Source: Streptomyces sp. NBC_00464 (GTDB taxonomy: Bacteria > Actinomycetota > Actinomycetes > Streptomycetales > Streptomycetaceae). From it: 64,000 nt of DNA. Where the stretch lies: NCBI RefSeq assembly GCF_036013915.1, contig NZ_CP107899.1:7034001-7098000 (forward strand), in the 5' to 3' direction. Shown here piece by piece: positions 1 to 7,864 of the stretch (position 1 is its first letter; every line of letters begins with the position of its first letter). A model generated the notes under the pieces. The model was not told the origin of the DNA. It saw only the letters and a list, made by a program, of their open reading frames with translations, and ran no database searches. The translations under genes were made by a program, and so were the position numbers.

Positions 1-529
1 CCCCGTACGTCCCCTCGGACGTATTGAGGTTGTGGTTGTACGCGTCGGCACCCGCCGACCGCAGCCGGTCGGCCTGGCCGTCGGAGAGCAGGCCGAGGCA
101 GGCGCACACCTCGACGCCCTCGTTCTGTTCCTTGATCGCCTCGATGGTCTGTGAGACCCGGTCGACGTCCCGGTCGGTCGGGCCCCGGCCGCTGGCGACC
201 AGGCAGACGCGCTTGGCGCCACCGGCCACTCCCGCAGCGGCCGCCTTCGACGCCTCGTCGGGCTTCAGCCAGGTGTACTTCAGGATCTCGGCCTTGGATC
301 CCAGCCGCTGGGAGCAGTACGAGCAGTCCTCGGGACAGAGCCCGGACTTGAGATTGACCAGATAGTTCAGCTTCACCCGCCGTCCGAACCACTGACGGCG
401 CACCTTTCCGGCCGCGGCCACCACATCGAGCAGTTCGTCGTCCGGGGTCGCCAGCACGGCGAGCGCTTCTTCACGGGTCGGCAGCTCGCGCCGCAGCCCC
501 TTGTCCACCAGCGTGTTCAGGAGGTCCAT
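1..529 (-). CDS. bioB: Biotin synthase BioB (N-terminal part, cut by window edge)
   Basis: Radical-SAM enzyme that inserts sulfur into dethiobiotin, the last step of biotin synthesis in the cytoplasm. About 176 N-terminal residues are visible. The cluster motif CPEDCSYC (CxxxCxxC, ligating the 4Fe-4S cluster) lies near residue 65, followed by a conserved [12 protein letters not shown] segment and CACLGLL. The C-terminal half lies beyond position 1. The ATG at 529 gives the family-typical [16 protein letters not shown] start. It is divergent from bioF, with 143 bp between the starts, as expected for a biotin locus. Confidence 0.95.
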   Translation of the reverse strand, partial: MDLLNTLVDKGLRRELPTREEALAVLATPDDELLDVVAAAGKVRRQWFGRRVKLNYLVNLKSGLCPEDCSYCSQRLGSKAEILKYTWLKPDEASKAAAAGVAGGAKRVCLVASGRGPTDRDVDRVSQTIEAIKEQNEGVEVCACLGLLSDGQADRLRSAGADAYNHNLNTSEGTYG

Positions 530-672
530 GGCGATGATCCTGACGCACGGCACCGCCCTGAGCCAAGGAGGAACCGGACAAGAGAGCCTGCTGAGGGTGT
601 GTGCATTGCCACACCATGCCCGGCTGCGCCCCCGGTTAGGGTCTGTGAGCTGCCTACAAAAGGGACCCGCTC
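530..672. promoter_or_regulatory. Divergent bioB/bioF promoter region with inverted repeat
   Basis: This 143-bp region must hold promoters for both biotin genes. A perfect 6-bp inverted repeat (GGTGTG at 596-601, CACACC at 610-615, 8-nt spacer) sits centrally and is a candidate operator. It does not match the TGAAC-N3-GTTAC form known for corynebacterial BioQ. A purine-rich AAAAGGGA lies just upstream of the bioF ATG and probably serves as its ribosome-binding site. No convincing -35/-10 pair was found. Confidence 0.4.
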
Positions 673-1815
673 ATGCCCTTCGCCCCGTTCGACTGGATCG
701 ACGACGAGGCGCGCCGCCGCGCGGACGCCGGACTCGTCCGGACGCTCCGGCCGCGGCCCGTCGATCCGGACCTGCTGGACCTCGCGAGCAACGACTACCT
801 CGGCCTGACCCGGCATCCGCAGGTGACCGCCGCGGCGGCCGACGCGGCACGCCGCTGGGGCGGCGGTGCCACCGGCTCCCGGCTGGTCACGGGTTCCACC
901 GCGCTGCACGCCGAGCTCGAACACGAACTGGCCGAATTCTGCGGCTTCGAAGCCGCCCTGGTGCTGTCCTCGGGCTATGCCGCCAACCTCGCGGCGCTCA
1001 CCGCCCTGACCGCCCGGGGCTCGCTGATCGTGTCGGACGCGGGCAATCACGCCTCGATCGTCGACGGCTGCCGGCTCTCCCGCGCCGAGACGGCCGTGGT
1101 GCCGCACGCCGACCCCGAAGCGGTACGCAAGACCCTGCACACGCACCGGGGCAGGTCCCTGGCGGTCACGGACTCGGTCTTCTCGGTCGACGGCGACGCC
1201 GCGCCGCTGGCCGAACTGGCCGACGCCTGCCGCGCGGAGGGCGCCGCGCTGCTCGTCGACGACGCCCACGGCCTGGGAGTGCTCGGGGACGGCGGCCGCG
1301 GTGCGCTCGCGGCGGCGGGCCTGGCGGGCAGTGACGGCATCGTCGCCACGCTCACCCTCTCCAAGTCCCTGGGCAGCCAGGGCGGCGCGGTCCTCGGCCC
1401 GGCGCGCGTCATCGACCACCTGGTCAACACCGCCCGTACGTTCATCTTCGACACCGGTCTCGCACCGGCCGCGGTCGGCGCCGCACTGGGCAGCCTGCGG
1501 CTGCTGCGCCGCGAGCCGGCACGGGCGGGCCGGGCCCGTACGGTCGCCACCGCACTGTACGAGCAGCTGACCGCGGCCGGTCTGACCGCGGTCCGTCCCG
1601 ACGCGGCCGTGGTCTCCGTGCGCGCGCCCTCGGCCGAGGCGGCCGTCCGCTGGGCGGCGGACTGCCGTACGGCCGGCATCGCGGTCGGGTGCTTCCGGCC
1701 GCCGTCCGTACCGGACGGCATCTCCCGGCTCCGGCTGACCGCGCGGGCCGACCTGACCGACGAGCAGATCGCATGGGCGGTGGCGATCGTACGGCGGACC
1801 GCGCCGGCGGGCTGA
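673..1815 (+). CDS. bioF: 8-amino-7-oxononanoate synthase BioF
   Basis: PLP-dependent alpha-oxoamine synthase that condenses pimeloyl thioester with alanine to form 8-amino-7-oxononanoate, the first committed biotin step. It is 380 residues long, close to the family norm of about 380-390. Landmarks are LASNDYLGL near residue 38, TGSRLVTGST, the VDDAHGLGVLG segment whose Asp contacts the cofactor, and TLSKSLGSQGG, whose Lys forms the Schiff base. It is divergent from bioB. A hairpin overlapping its stop codon probably terminates transcription. Confidence 0.95.
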   Translation: MPFAPFDWIDDEARRRADAGLVRTLRPRPVDPDLLDLASNDYLGLTRHPQVTAAAADAARRWGGGATGSRLVTGSTALHAELEHELAEFCGFEAALVLSSGYAANLAALTALTARGSLIVSDAGNHASIVDGCRLSRAETAVVPHADPEAVRKTLHTHRGRSLAVTDSVFSVDGDAAPLAELADACRAEGAALLVDDAHGLGVLGDGGRGALAAAGLAGSDGIVATLTLSKSLGSQGGAVLGPARVIDHLVNTARTFIFDTGLAPAAVGAALGSLRLLRREPARAGRARTVATALYEQLTAAGLTAVRPDAAVVSVRAPSAEAAVRWAADCRTAGIAVGCFRPPSVPDGISRLRLTARADLTDEQIAWAVAIVRRTAPAG

Positions 1816-1862
1816 CCCGCCGGTGGACGGTGGTCCGAGCGTCGGCCCGCCCGGCGGGTCAG
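1812..1862. terminator. Hairpin between bioF and the DUF397 gene
   Basis: Perfect 12-bp inverted repeat (CTGACCCGCCGG at 1812-1823, CCGGCGGGTCAG at 1851-1862) with a 27-nt loop. It begins inside the bioF stop codon and ends at the convergent DUF397 stop, so it could terminate both genes. There is no T-run, as is usual in Streptomyces. Confidence 0.6.
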
Positions 1863-2065
1863 CCGACCGGACCGCTGTTCAGGGCGGTGACGAAGGAGGT
1901 CCAGGCGGCGGCAGAGAACTGCAGCGGCGGCCTGGACACGTCCTTGGAGTCACGCACGGCCAGTCGCCGGCCGCCGAGCGGTGCGGCCTCCACGCAGTTG
2001 TTCATTCCCGTGCTGCGGCTGCTGCGCCGCCACCGTAACGCGTGCTGTGCGAGGCAATCCGACAT
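1859..2065 (-). CDS. DUF397 (BldB-type) small protein
   Basis: 68-residue protein with the DUF397 pattern: W-R-S-S near residue 12, a CVE motif, VAVRDSKD-like LAVRDSKD, then W-x-x-F near the C-terminus. BldB, a developmental protein of Streptomyces, belongs to this family. Family members are usually encoded beside an XRE regulator and a HATPase protein, exactly as here. It starts 25 bp downstream of the XRE stop codon and is probably cotranscribed with it. The biochemical role is unknown; it may modulate the partner regulator. Confidence 0.85.
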   Translation of the reverse strand: MSDCLAQHALRWRRSSRSTGMNNCVEAAPLGGRRLAVRDSKDVSRPPLQFSAAAWTSFVTALNSGPVG

Positions 2066-2090
2066 GACGCCCCCCTCGGGCAGTCCGGGG

Positions 2091-2951
2091 TCACTGACCG
2101 TCGCGGTCGATTGCGGCGATCAGTTCCAACGAGTGCTCCGGCGACAGCGCGTGTGCCTGCAGGGTGCGGAAGGCCGAGCTGTACGCCTCAAGGTCTTCTT
2201 TCCGCTCCAAGTAGAGGCTACTCATCAGATGGTCGAGAACGACCACATCCAGATCAGAAGTGTTCGGAAAGGAGAAGATAACGAAAGGTCCAGTGAGGCC
2301 TACATAGCCGCCGACCGAGAACGGCAGCAACTGAAGCTGTACATGCGGGAGTTGTGCCACCCGGCTGAGGTGGCGCAGCTGTTCCCGCATCACCAGGCGG
2401 CCGCCGACCTGCCGTCGTAGTACCGCCTCGTCCAGCACCGCGCTCAGCCTCAGCGGTGGATCGCTCCGCAGGACCCCCTGCCGCGCCAGCCGTACCTCCA
2501 CCAGCGAGTCCAGCTGTCCGGTGGGCAGCCCGTCGAGCGAGGCCCGGGTCACCGCGCGGGCGTAGTCGGCGGTCTGCAACAGGCCTGGAACCACTGACGT
2601 CTCCAGTGTGCGAGCTGTGCGCGCCTGCGACTCCAGGCTGATGAAGTCGCGGTACTGCGGCGGGATCAGACCGCGGTACGCGTGCCACCACCCCGCGCCC
2701 CCGCCGCCCGCCGAACCCGCGAGCGCCTCCAGGACCTCGCGCAACTTCGGGTCGTCCGTGCCGTACGCGTCGAGCAGCCGGGTCACATCACCGGTCTGCA
2801 CCCCGCTCACGCCGGTCTCGATCCGGCTGACCTTCGACTGGTGCCAGCCGAGCAGACGGGCAGCGTCCCGGCTCGTGAGTCCCGACGCATGGCGCAGACT
2901 TCGCAGTTCCTCCCCGAGTTTGCGGCGTCGTACCGCAGGGCCGTGCTGCAT
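2091..2951 (-). CDS. XRE-family regulator with DUF5753 ligand domain (WhiJ-like)
   Basis: 286-residue DNA-binding regulator. An N-terminal helix-turn-helix spans about residues 10-65 (LTSRDAARLLGWHQSKVSRI). The rest is a DUF5753 domain with the typical SLESQARTARTLETSVVPGLLQTADYARAV-type core (quoted here only in outline) and a closing SPEHSLELIAAI. The start at 2951 was chosen because a GGGAGGGAG ribosome-binding site lies 7 nt upstream. In-frame ATGs further upstream lie in the promoter region. With DUF397 downstream and a HATPase gene divergent, it forms the WhiJ-type triad common in Streptomyces. The palindrome at 3051-3066 is its likely operator. Confidence 0.9.
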   Translation of the reverse strand: MQHGPAVRRRKLGEELRSLRHASGLTSRDAARLLGWHQSKVSRIETGVSGVQTGDVTRLLDAYGTDDPKLREVLEALAGSAGGGGAGWWHAYRGLIPPQYRDFISLESQARTARTLETSVVPGLLQTADYARAVTRASLDGLPTGQLDSLVEVRLARQGVLRSDPPLRLSAVLDEAVLRRQVGGRLVMREQLRHLSRVAQLPHVQLQLLPFSVGGYVGLTGPFVIFSFPNTSDLDVVVLDHLMSSLYLERKEDLEAYSSAFRTLQAHALSPEHSLELIAAIDRDGQ

Positions 2952-3050
2952 GCCGTGCTCCCTCCCCGTTCCTGTCGAACGCTCCCTGCCGATCGGACAG
3001 TGTGGCGCCCTTACGGGGTATCCGGGGCAGAGTTCACCGCTTTGAGCGAC

Positions 3051-3066
3051 AGATATATGCATATCT
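3051..3066. promoter_or_regulatory. 16-bp AT-rich palindrome, candidate XRE operator
   Basis: Perfect inverted repeat AGATAT-ATGC-ATATCT in an otherwise GC-rich context, midway in the 223-bp region between the divergent XRE and HATPase genes. Position, symmetry and base composition fit an operator for the XRE protein, possibly overlapping a promoter. Confidence 0.6.
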
Positions 3067-3174
3067 TGGTGGATCGCCGTCACAGAGGGCAGCATCAGTG
3101 GCAATCTGGCGCGAAGCACAACCCGGACCATCGATCGCGGGGTCGCTTCCGGGTGGGAAAGGGACGGACTCGCC

Positions 3175-3606
3175 ATGGCAGACCATCAAGAAGCAAGCGT
3201 CACTCTGCCGAGCGAGCCGGTTTCGGTCTCCGCGGCACGGCGGTATGTGGCCCGGGTACTGGCCGAATGGGGACTGCCCGAAGGTACGGACACAGGAGAG
3301 ACGGTCCGGCTCATCGTCTCGGAGCTCGCGACCAACGCCGTCCAGCACACCTTCGGACAGTCACCCACCTTCACCGTGGACCTCCGGCTGGAACGGGAGG
3401 AAGAGCTGCGCCTCGGGGTGACGGACAGTCACCCCCGTTGGCCCCAGCGGCTCCCGGCGGCCGTGCAGCAGGACAACGGGCGCGGCATGGTGATCATCCG
3501 TTCGCTGGCCAAGGAGTACGGTGGCCGGCTGGCCGTCACCCCCACCCCGGACGGCGGAAAGACCGTCTGGATCGCACTGCCGTGGCACGTACCCGTCCAG
3601 CAGTGA
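3175..3606 (+). CDS. ATP-binding protein, RsbW/anti-sigma kinase-like HATPase
   Basis: 143-residue single-domain GHKL ATPase of the type classed with anti-sigma-factor serine kinases. The N-box VSELATNAVQHT (residues about 46-57) carries the ATP/Mg Glu and Asn. The G1 box is seen as GVTDSHPRWP, and the G2 box as DNGRGMVIIRSLA. Length matches the short Streptomyces members. It lies divergently from the XRE/DUF397 pair, the standard third member of the triad. No cognate sigma or anti-anti-sigma gene is nearby, so the target is unknown. Confidence 0.85.
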   Translation: MADHQEASVTLPSEPVSVSAARRYVARVLAEWGLPEGTDTGETVRLIVSELATNAVQHTFGQSPTFTVDLRLEREEELRLGVTDSHPRWPQRLPAAVQQDNGRGMVIIRSLAKEYGGRLAVTPTPDGGKTVWIALPWHVPVQQ

Positions 3607-3627
3607 CTGCCCCGCCGCGCACTCCGG

Positions 3628-4545
3628 TCACTGAGGCGCGGCGGCCCGCCCGAATCCGCTGCGCAACAGAGCCCGCAGCGTCGCAGCCGCAGCGCTCGTG
3701 CGGTCACCGCGGTGCACCACCGAGATCGTCCGGCGAAACGCGGCCGGCTCCAGCCGCCTCACGGACAGCGGCGTCGGCGACATCGCGGCGACCATCTCGG
3801 GTACGACCGCCATGCCGATGCCCGCGCTGACCAGAGCACACACCAGCGCATAGCCCGGTGACTCGCAGACCACCGCCGGCAACGCCCCCGCCTCGGCGAG
3901 CGCGCTCTCCACCCCGCGGCGCGGCGGATGGGTGGGCGCGCTGCTGATCAGGGGCCGGCCTGCCAGCTCCGTGACCGGGAGCCGTCCGCTGCCGTCGGCC
4001 AGGACCTGCCCGACAGCAGTGATCAGGACCAGTTCCTCGATCAGGAGCGGCTCGGCCAGGATGCCCGAGGGCAGTGCCGTCGCGGCAGCCGGCTCATAGG
4101 CATGGGTCAGTGCCAGATCCACCTCGCCCGCCGCCACCGCTGCCACCCCGCCCGGTGGTTCGTATTCGGTGACGACCAGTTCCACGTCCGGGTGGGCCCG
4201 GCGGAACGCGCTCAGCACCGGGGGCAGCAGATGGACGCCCGCCGTGGTGAAGGTGCCGACCCGCAGGCGCCCGCCGGACAGCCCGGCGAGGCGCGCCAGC
4301 TCGTGGCGGGCCTGGTCCATCTCGTCGAGGACCCGCCGGGCGCGCCCGGCAAGCAGTTCGCCCGCGGCAGTCAGGCGGGCGCCACGGTGGTGGCGCACCA
4401 GCAACGCCGCACCCGCCTCGCGCTCCAGCTTGGCGAGCTGCTGGGAGAGCGCGGGGGCGGTGTACCCCAGGCGGGCGGCGGCCCGGGTGATCGAGCCGGC
4501 CTCGGCGACCGCCACGAGCGCCGCGAGCCGTGTGGGGTCGTACAT
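3628..4545 (-). CDS. LysR-family transcriptional regulator (LysE partner)
   Basis: 305-residue LysR-type regulator. The N-terminal winged HTH spans about residues 1-60 (MYDPTRLAALVAVAEAGSIT, then AAARLGYTAPALSQQLAKLE). It is followed by a periplasmic-binding-like effector domain beginning LRVGTFTTAG. It is divergent from a LysE-type exporter with 72 bp between starts. This arrangement usually means the regulator senses a small metabolite, often an amino acid, and activates the exporter. Its 3' end faces the HATPase gene 21 bp away. Confidence 0.9.
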   Translation of the reverse strand: MYDPTRLAALVAVAEAGSITRAAARLGYTAPALSQQLAKLEREAGAALLVRHHRGARLTAAGELLAGRARRVLDEMDQARHELARLAGLSGGRLRVGTFTTAGVHLLPPVLSAFRRAHPDVELVVTEYEPPGGVAAVAAGEVDLALTHAYEPAAATALPSGILAEPLLIEELVLITAVGQVLADGSGRLPVTELAGRPLISSAPTHPPRRGVESALAEAGALPAVVCESPGYALVCALVSAGIGMAVVPEMVAAMSPTPLSVRRLEPAAFRRTISVVHRGDRTSAAAATLRALLRSGFGRAAAPQ

Positions 4546-4617
4546 TAAGCATTCCTTTTGGCAGACCCAGAAGATTGCAAGTACATGCTAAAGGCTCCGG
4601 GGGTCCAGGGTGGAGCC
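4546..4617. promoter_or_regulatory. LysR/LysE divergent promoter region
   Basis: This 72-bp region is locally AT-richer than its surroundings. It contains the small dyad GCA-AGTACA-TGC at about 4577-4588, a possible LysR-type half-site pair. No canonical -35/-10 pair was identified. Confidence 0.3.
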
Positions 4618-5265
4618 ATGGACGCACAGCTCACTGCCTTCGTCGGGGTCGCCGCCGCAATGGTCGCGCTGCCCGGCGCGGACTTCACCGTCGTCGTACG
4701 CAACGCCCTCGCCTCGCGTGCGGCGGGGGTCGCGACGGCATTGGGGGTTGCCGGGGGCCTCCTCGTCCACACCGCTCTTGCCGTCGCCGGTCTGGCGGCC
4801 GTGCTGGTGGCGGTGCCCGTGCTGTTCCGGACCGTCCAGCTCCTGGGCGGCGCATACGTCCTCTACCTGGGCATCAGCGCCCTGTACGCGGCCCGGCACC
4901 GCATACGGCCGGGACCGGAGGCCGGGCCGGGCGAGGAGGGCGGCGCGCGGGCCGCGAGGGGCACCGGGCGCGCTCTGCGCCAGGGCTTCCTCACCAATGC
5001 GCTGAATCCCAAGGCGCCCGTGCTCTTCCTCAGCCTTCTGCCGCAGTTCGTGCCCACCGGGGCGGCGCCGCTGCCCAGAACGCTGCTGCTGGCCGCGATC
5101 GTCGTGGTGCTGGCGCTGATCTGGTTCCCGGCCGTGGCGCTCCTGGTGGACCGCCTGGGCCGGTGGCTGCGCCGGCCGCGTACCGCCCGGGCGATCGAGG
5201 GCGGCAGCGGCGCGGCACTCACCGCACTGGGGCTGGTCCTGGTGACCGGTCCGCTGCTGCACTGA
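4618..5265 (+). CDS. LysE/RhtB-family amino-acid exporter
   Basis: 215-residue membrane protein with about five or six hydrophobic segments. The family signature near the N-terminus appears as ALPGADFTVVVRNAL, with helices such as LLVHTALAVAGLAAVLVAV. A hydrophilic loop near residues 100-120 is followed by the conserved FLTNALNPKAPVLFLSLLPQF. It likely exports amino acids or related small molecules by proton antiport. The start at 4618 aligns with the family N-terminus and has GGTGGAG upstream. It is divergent from its probable LysR regulator. Confidence 0.9.
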   Translation: MDAQLTAFVGVAAAMVALPGADFTVVVRNALASRAAGVATALGVAGGLLVHTALAVAGLAAVLVAVPVLFRTVQLLGGAYVLYLGISALYAARHRIRPGPEAGPGEEGGARAARGTGRALRQGFLTNALNPKAPVLFLSLLPQFVPTGAAPLPRTLLLAAIVVVLALIWFPAVALLVDRLGRWLRRPRTARAIEGGSGAALTALGLVLVTGPLLH

Positions 5266-5334
5266 GGCGGGAGCGCGGGCAGGGACGAGGGAGAGGCCTC
5301 GGCGGACCCGTCGGCCGCGGACCGGGGTGGGGCC

Positions 5335-5808
5335 TCAGCGGACCCGGCCGTAGTAGACGCTCTTCGTCCAGATCTTCTCCAGGCGGACCACGGCCCCGGT
5401 CTTGGGCGAGTGCCAGATCTTGCCGCTGCCCGCGTAGATGCCCACGTGGTAGATGCTGCGGCCGGAATGGAAGAAGACCAGATCGCCGCGCTGCCGGCTG
5501 GAGGACGAGATGTGGCGGGTCTTGTTGTACTGCTGCTGGGCCGTGCGCGGGAGCTTCTTGCCCGCCTTCTTGAACGAGTAGAGCGTCAGCCCGGAACAGT
5601 CGAAACGGCTGGGCCCGGCCGCGCCCCACCGGTAGGGCGCCCCCTTCTTGGAGGCGGCGATGTTGAGCGCCTTCATCGAATGTGTCGCGGCCTGGGCATC
5701 GGTCACGGCGCCGGGAACGAACAACGTGCCGCCGACAGCGGCGAGAGTCATGGCCGAGGCCGTCGTGGCCCGGGCGAGCAGAGACGGGACATGAACCTGC
5801 GCAGTCAT
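5335..5808 (-). CDS. Secreted NlpC/P60 cell-wall peptidase
   Basis: 157-residue protein with an N-terminal signal peptide (LLARATTASAMTLAAVGGTL, cleavage near AQA) and an NlpC/P60 domain. The catalytic Cys is in RFDCSGLTLY, the His in YHVGIYAG, and a third polar residue in the KIWHSPKTG segment. It probably cleaves peptidoglycan stem peptides outside the membrane. The start at 5808 has GAAGGG 8 nt upstream. Earlier in-frame ATGs fall inside the riboswitch and are rejected. Regulation by c-di-AMP is indicated by the leader RNA, as for other Streptomyces wall hydrolases. Confidence 0.9.
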   Translation of the reverse strand: MTAQVHVPSLLARATTASAMTLAAVGGTLFVPGAVTDAQAATHSMKALNIAASKKGAPYRWGAAGPSRFDCSGLTLYSFKKAGKKLPRTAQQQYNKTRHISSSSRQRGDLVFFHSGRSIYHVGIYAGSGKIWHSPKTGAVVRLEKIWTKSVYYGRVR

Positions 5809-5819
5809 GCGCAACCCTT

Positions 5820-6000
5820 CGTCAGCCGCCTGTGAAGGATGACCTGTCGGGTTCGGGCTGGCGAAGTTGCCCGGCCGCAGATGCGGCTTCACCCCGAGGG
5901 TCGACCGGAATCCGGTCGGCCCGTTGTGCTCGGGTCCTCCACTCCTGCCGATCCACTCCTGTCGACCAGGCATCCGGACGGCGGCAGGACTCGGCGTCCG
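5820..6000 (-). promoter_or_regulatory. c-di-AMP (ydaO-yuaA) riboswitch
   Basis: The minus-strand leader of the NlpC/P60 gene contains, in order, the conserved ydaO blocks as I recall them: CGCCGAGTCCTGCCGCC, then GGAGGACCCGAGC, then CTCGGGGTGAAGC, then GGGCAACTTCGCCAGCCCGA and ACCCGACAGGTCATCC. The terminal P1 helix can form between GCCGCC (5980-5985) and GGCGGC (5825-5830). The ribosome-binding site follows directly. In actinomycetes this class represses wall-hydrolase genes when c-di-AMP is high. Boundaries are approximate. Confidence 0.88.
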
Positions 6001-6310
6001 CCCGGACCGCCCCGCCGCGGTGGCGGGGGCTTGTCGTCCCAGGGATCTTGACTCACCGAGTGCCGGATTTCCGAGGCGAAACGGCGATATGTGAGGCTCA
6101 TCACGACTGACCCGTTCGGGTGGACAGGTGTCATTACGGGAAACTCCCGGCGCTCGCCGGCCAGTGCCGTACCAGCGGCGGAACGGGAGATTTCACCCAT
6201 CGTCCACCTCGATTGCGCAAATCGAGTTGTCCCTCGTGCGAAGTAACGTCTACGCCGAACGAGCGAGAAAATTCGGTCGACGCGTCGGGCGTGTCGAGCC
6301 GGAGGGCTGA

Positions 6311-6619
6311 TCAACTCGGCGGGGCGGGCGGGATGGTGACCCGCCCGGAGCGTCGTTCGCCATCCAGTACGCGTAGCGCCCGGGTCAACGTGGCCGCGTG
6401 GATCCGGGATTCGCCCCGCTCGTGCATCACGGCGAGTGCGTCCCGCAGAGCGGCCGCGAACGAAGCCAGTGCCTGGGCGGCGCGCAGCGCGCCGTAGGTG
6501 TCGCCGCCGTGGGCCGGATTGATCCGGCCCACCTGGTCGAGGACTTGCAGGTAACGGTCGATGAACTCGCCCTCCGCGCGGGTCAGGGCGGGCAGTGGCG
6601 GGAACTCCGGTGACGGCAT
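6311..6619 (-). CDS. Small protein of unknown function downstream of clpP-like gene
   Basis: 102-residue protein I do not recognise. It is predicted mostly helical and acidic in the middle (FIDRYLQVLDQVGRINPAHG, then ALRAAQALASFAAALRDALA), with no signal peptide or membrane segment. It begins 7 bp after the stop of the ClpP-like gene on the same strand and is almost certainly cotranscribed and translationally coupled. That suggests a role with the ClpP-like protein, for example as an adaptor or subunit, but this is only inference from position. Confidence 0.65.
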   Translation of the reverse strand: MPSPEFPPLPALTRAEGEFIDRYLQVLDQVGRINPAHGGDTYGALRAAQALASFAAALRDALAVMHERGESRIHAATLTRALRVLDGERRSGRVTIPPAPPS

Positions 6620-6626
6620 CGGGGAT

Positions 6627-7262
6627 TCACCGTGCCGGGTGCGGAGGCAGCGACAGTGAGCGGTTGCGGATGATGTGGTCGACCAGCCCGTAGTCCTTGG
6701 CGCCCTCGGCGTCGAGGATGAGATCGCGTTCGGTGTCGGCGGTGATCTGCGTGGCGGGGCGGCCGGTGTGACGGGCCAGAATGCCGGTCAGCGTTTCGCG
6801 CATACGGGCCACTTCCCGTGCCTCGATCTCCAGGTCGGAGGGCTGTCCCTGCACCGGCTCGGCGAGTTCGGGCTGCTGCACGACCACACGGGCACCCGGC
6901 AGAGCGTGCCGCCTGCCCGGAGCGCCTGCCGCGAGCAGCACGGCCGCGCCGGCCCCTGCCTGGCCGAGACAGAAGGTCTCCACCTCGCAGGTGAGGAACA
7001 TCATCGTGTCGTAGACGGCGGTCATGGCGCCGAACGTGCCGCCGGGGGAGTTGATGTAGAGCGAGATGGCCCGGTCCGGCGCGTCGTGCTCCAGGTACAT
7101 GAGCTGTGCGACCAGGTCGCCGGCCGCGGTGTCGTCGACGGGGGTGCCGAGGAACACGACCCGTTCGGCCAGCAGTTTGGAGTACGGGTCGAGCGTCCGG
7201 GTCCCCTGGGACGTGCGCTCGGTGAACTCGGGAAGTACATGGCGGGCGGCAGGGCGGTGCAT
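6627..7262 (-). CDS. ClpP-like protein lacking catalytic Ser and His
   Basis: 211-residue ClpP-fold protein: [20 protein letters not shown] near residue 25, YINSPGG at 69-75, and DTERD and DYGLVD near the C-terminus, all as in ClpP. The active-site Ser expected in GQAASMG is replaced (GQAGAGA, Ala104), and the His expected in ARVxIHQP is Gln129 (ARVVVQQP). The Asp-bearing DTERD motif remains. It is therefore probably proteolytically dead and may act as a structural subunit, comparable to plant and cyanobacterial ClpR. GGAGGAG lies upstream of the ATG. It is one of several clpP paralogues expected in Streptomyces. Confidence 0.85.
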   Translation of the reverse strand: MHRPAARHVLPEFTERTSQGTRTLDPYSKLLAERVVFLGTPVDDTAAGDLVAQLMYLEHDAPDRAISLYINSPGGTFGAMTAVYDTMMFLTCEVETFCLGQAGAGAAVLLAAGAPGRRHALPGARVVVQQPELAEPVQGQPSDLEIEAREVARMRETLTGILARHTGRPATQITADTERDLILDAEGAKDYGLVDHIIRNRSLSLPPHPAR

Positions 7263-7315
7263 GGCGTGGCCTCTCCTCCGGGGCGCGCGGAGGCCCGGAA
7301 GGCGTCCCGCGCACG

Positions 7316-7347
7316 CTTCTGTGAGAAATGTACAGGACGTACAGAAG
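7316..7347. promoter_or_regulatory. Nested inverted repeats upstream of clpP-like gene
   Basis: The outer repeat CTTCTGT (7316-7322) pairs with ACAGAAG (7341-7347). Nested within it, TGTAC (7329-7333) pairs with GTACA (7339-7343). It lies 54 bp upstream of the ClpP-like start, where an operator or activator site would be. The regulator is unknown. Confidence 0.45.
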
Positions 7348-7379
7348 ATTGTGATGGGGGAGCCGTGAACGGCCGGCCG

Positions 7380-7864
7380 GGGTGCGATGAACAGACAGGA
7401 CCAGAGCGCCGGCGGGGCGCGTCCGTCGACATCTGCTCTCGCTCTGCTCTCTGCGCTCCCGAGCGAAACCGCCGGACCACGCGCCCTCGAACCGCTGCGC
7501 AGCTGTGTGCGACGCGGGCCGTACCACCGATCGGCGAGTACGGCCCGATGTACGTGCACTCCAAGACGCACCTTGTCCACGAGGGCCGCCACGTCAATGG
7601 AGGGTGCGAGGAGCGATGCCCCTCGTTGCAAGGTCTGCGAGCTCAACCGAGTCGCTCCCTCGGCCATGACGACTCTTTCGAGCTCGTTTGTGGAAAGGTT
7701 CTTCCGGATGAGGGCTACGCGCGCTCCCAGCGCCACATGCGGTACGTATACGGCGCCCGCGACGGTCGGCGGTGAACGAGGGTCCTTGCCCGGGCGCCGG
7801 AGAGCACCGGATATGTCGCCGGAGAGCGGCGGATCTATCGCCCCGTTGCCACATGAACCTTTGC
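7380..7864. other. Gene-poor stretch, no convincing gene
   Basis: Nearly 500 bp without a recognisable gene. Codon bias is weaker than in neighbouring genes in every frame. A plus-strand frame around 7597 encodes CKVCEL, reminiscent of the zinc start of small CxxC/HTH proteins, but no HTH follows in frame. It may be a decayed gene at the edge of the accessory patch 7.3-9.7 kb. Confidence 0.4.

Noticed and set aside
5809..5973. Longer N-terminus for the NlpC/P60 protein starting at 5973
   Set aside because: Those codons lie inside the riboswitch, and the shorter start has both a ribosome-binding site and a proper signal peptide.
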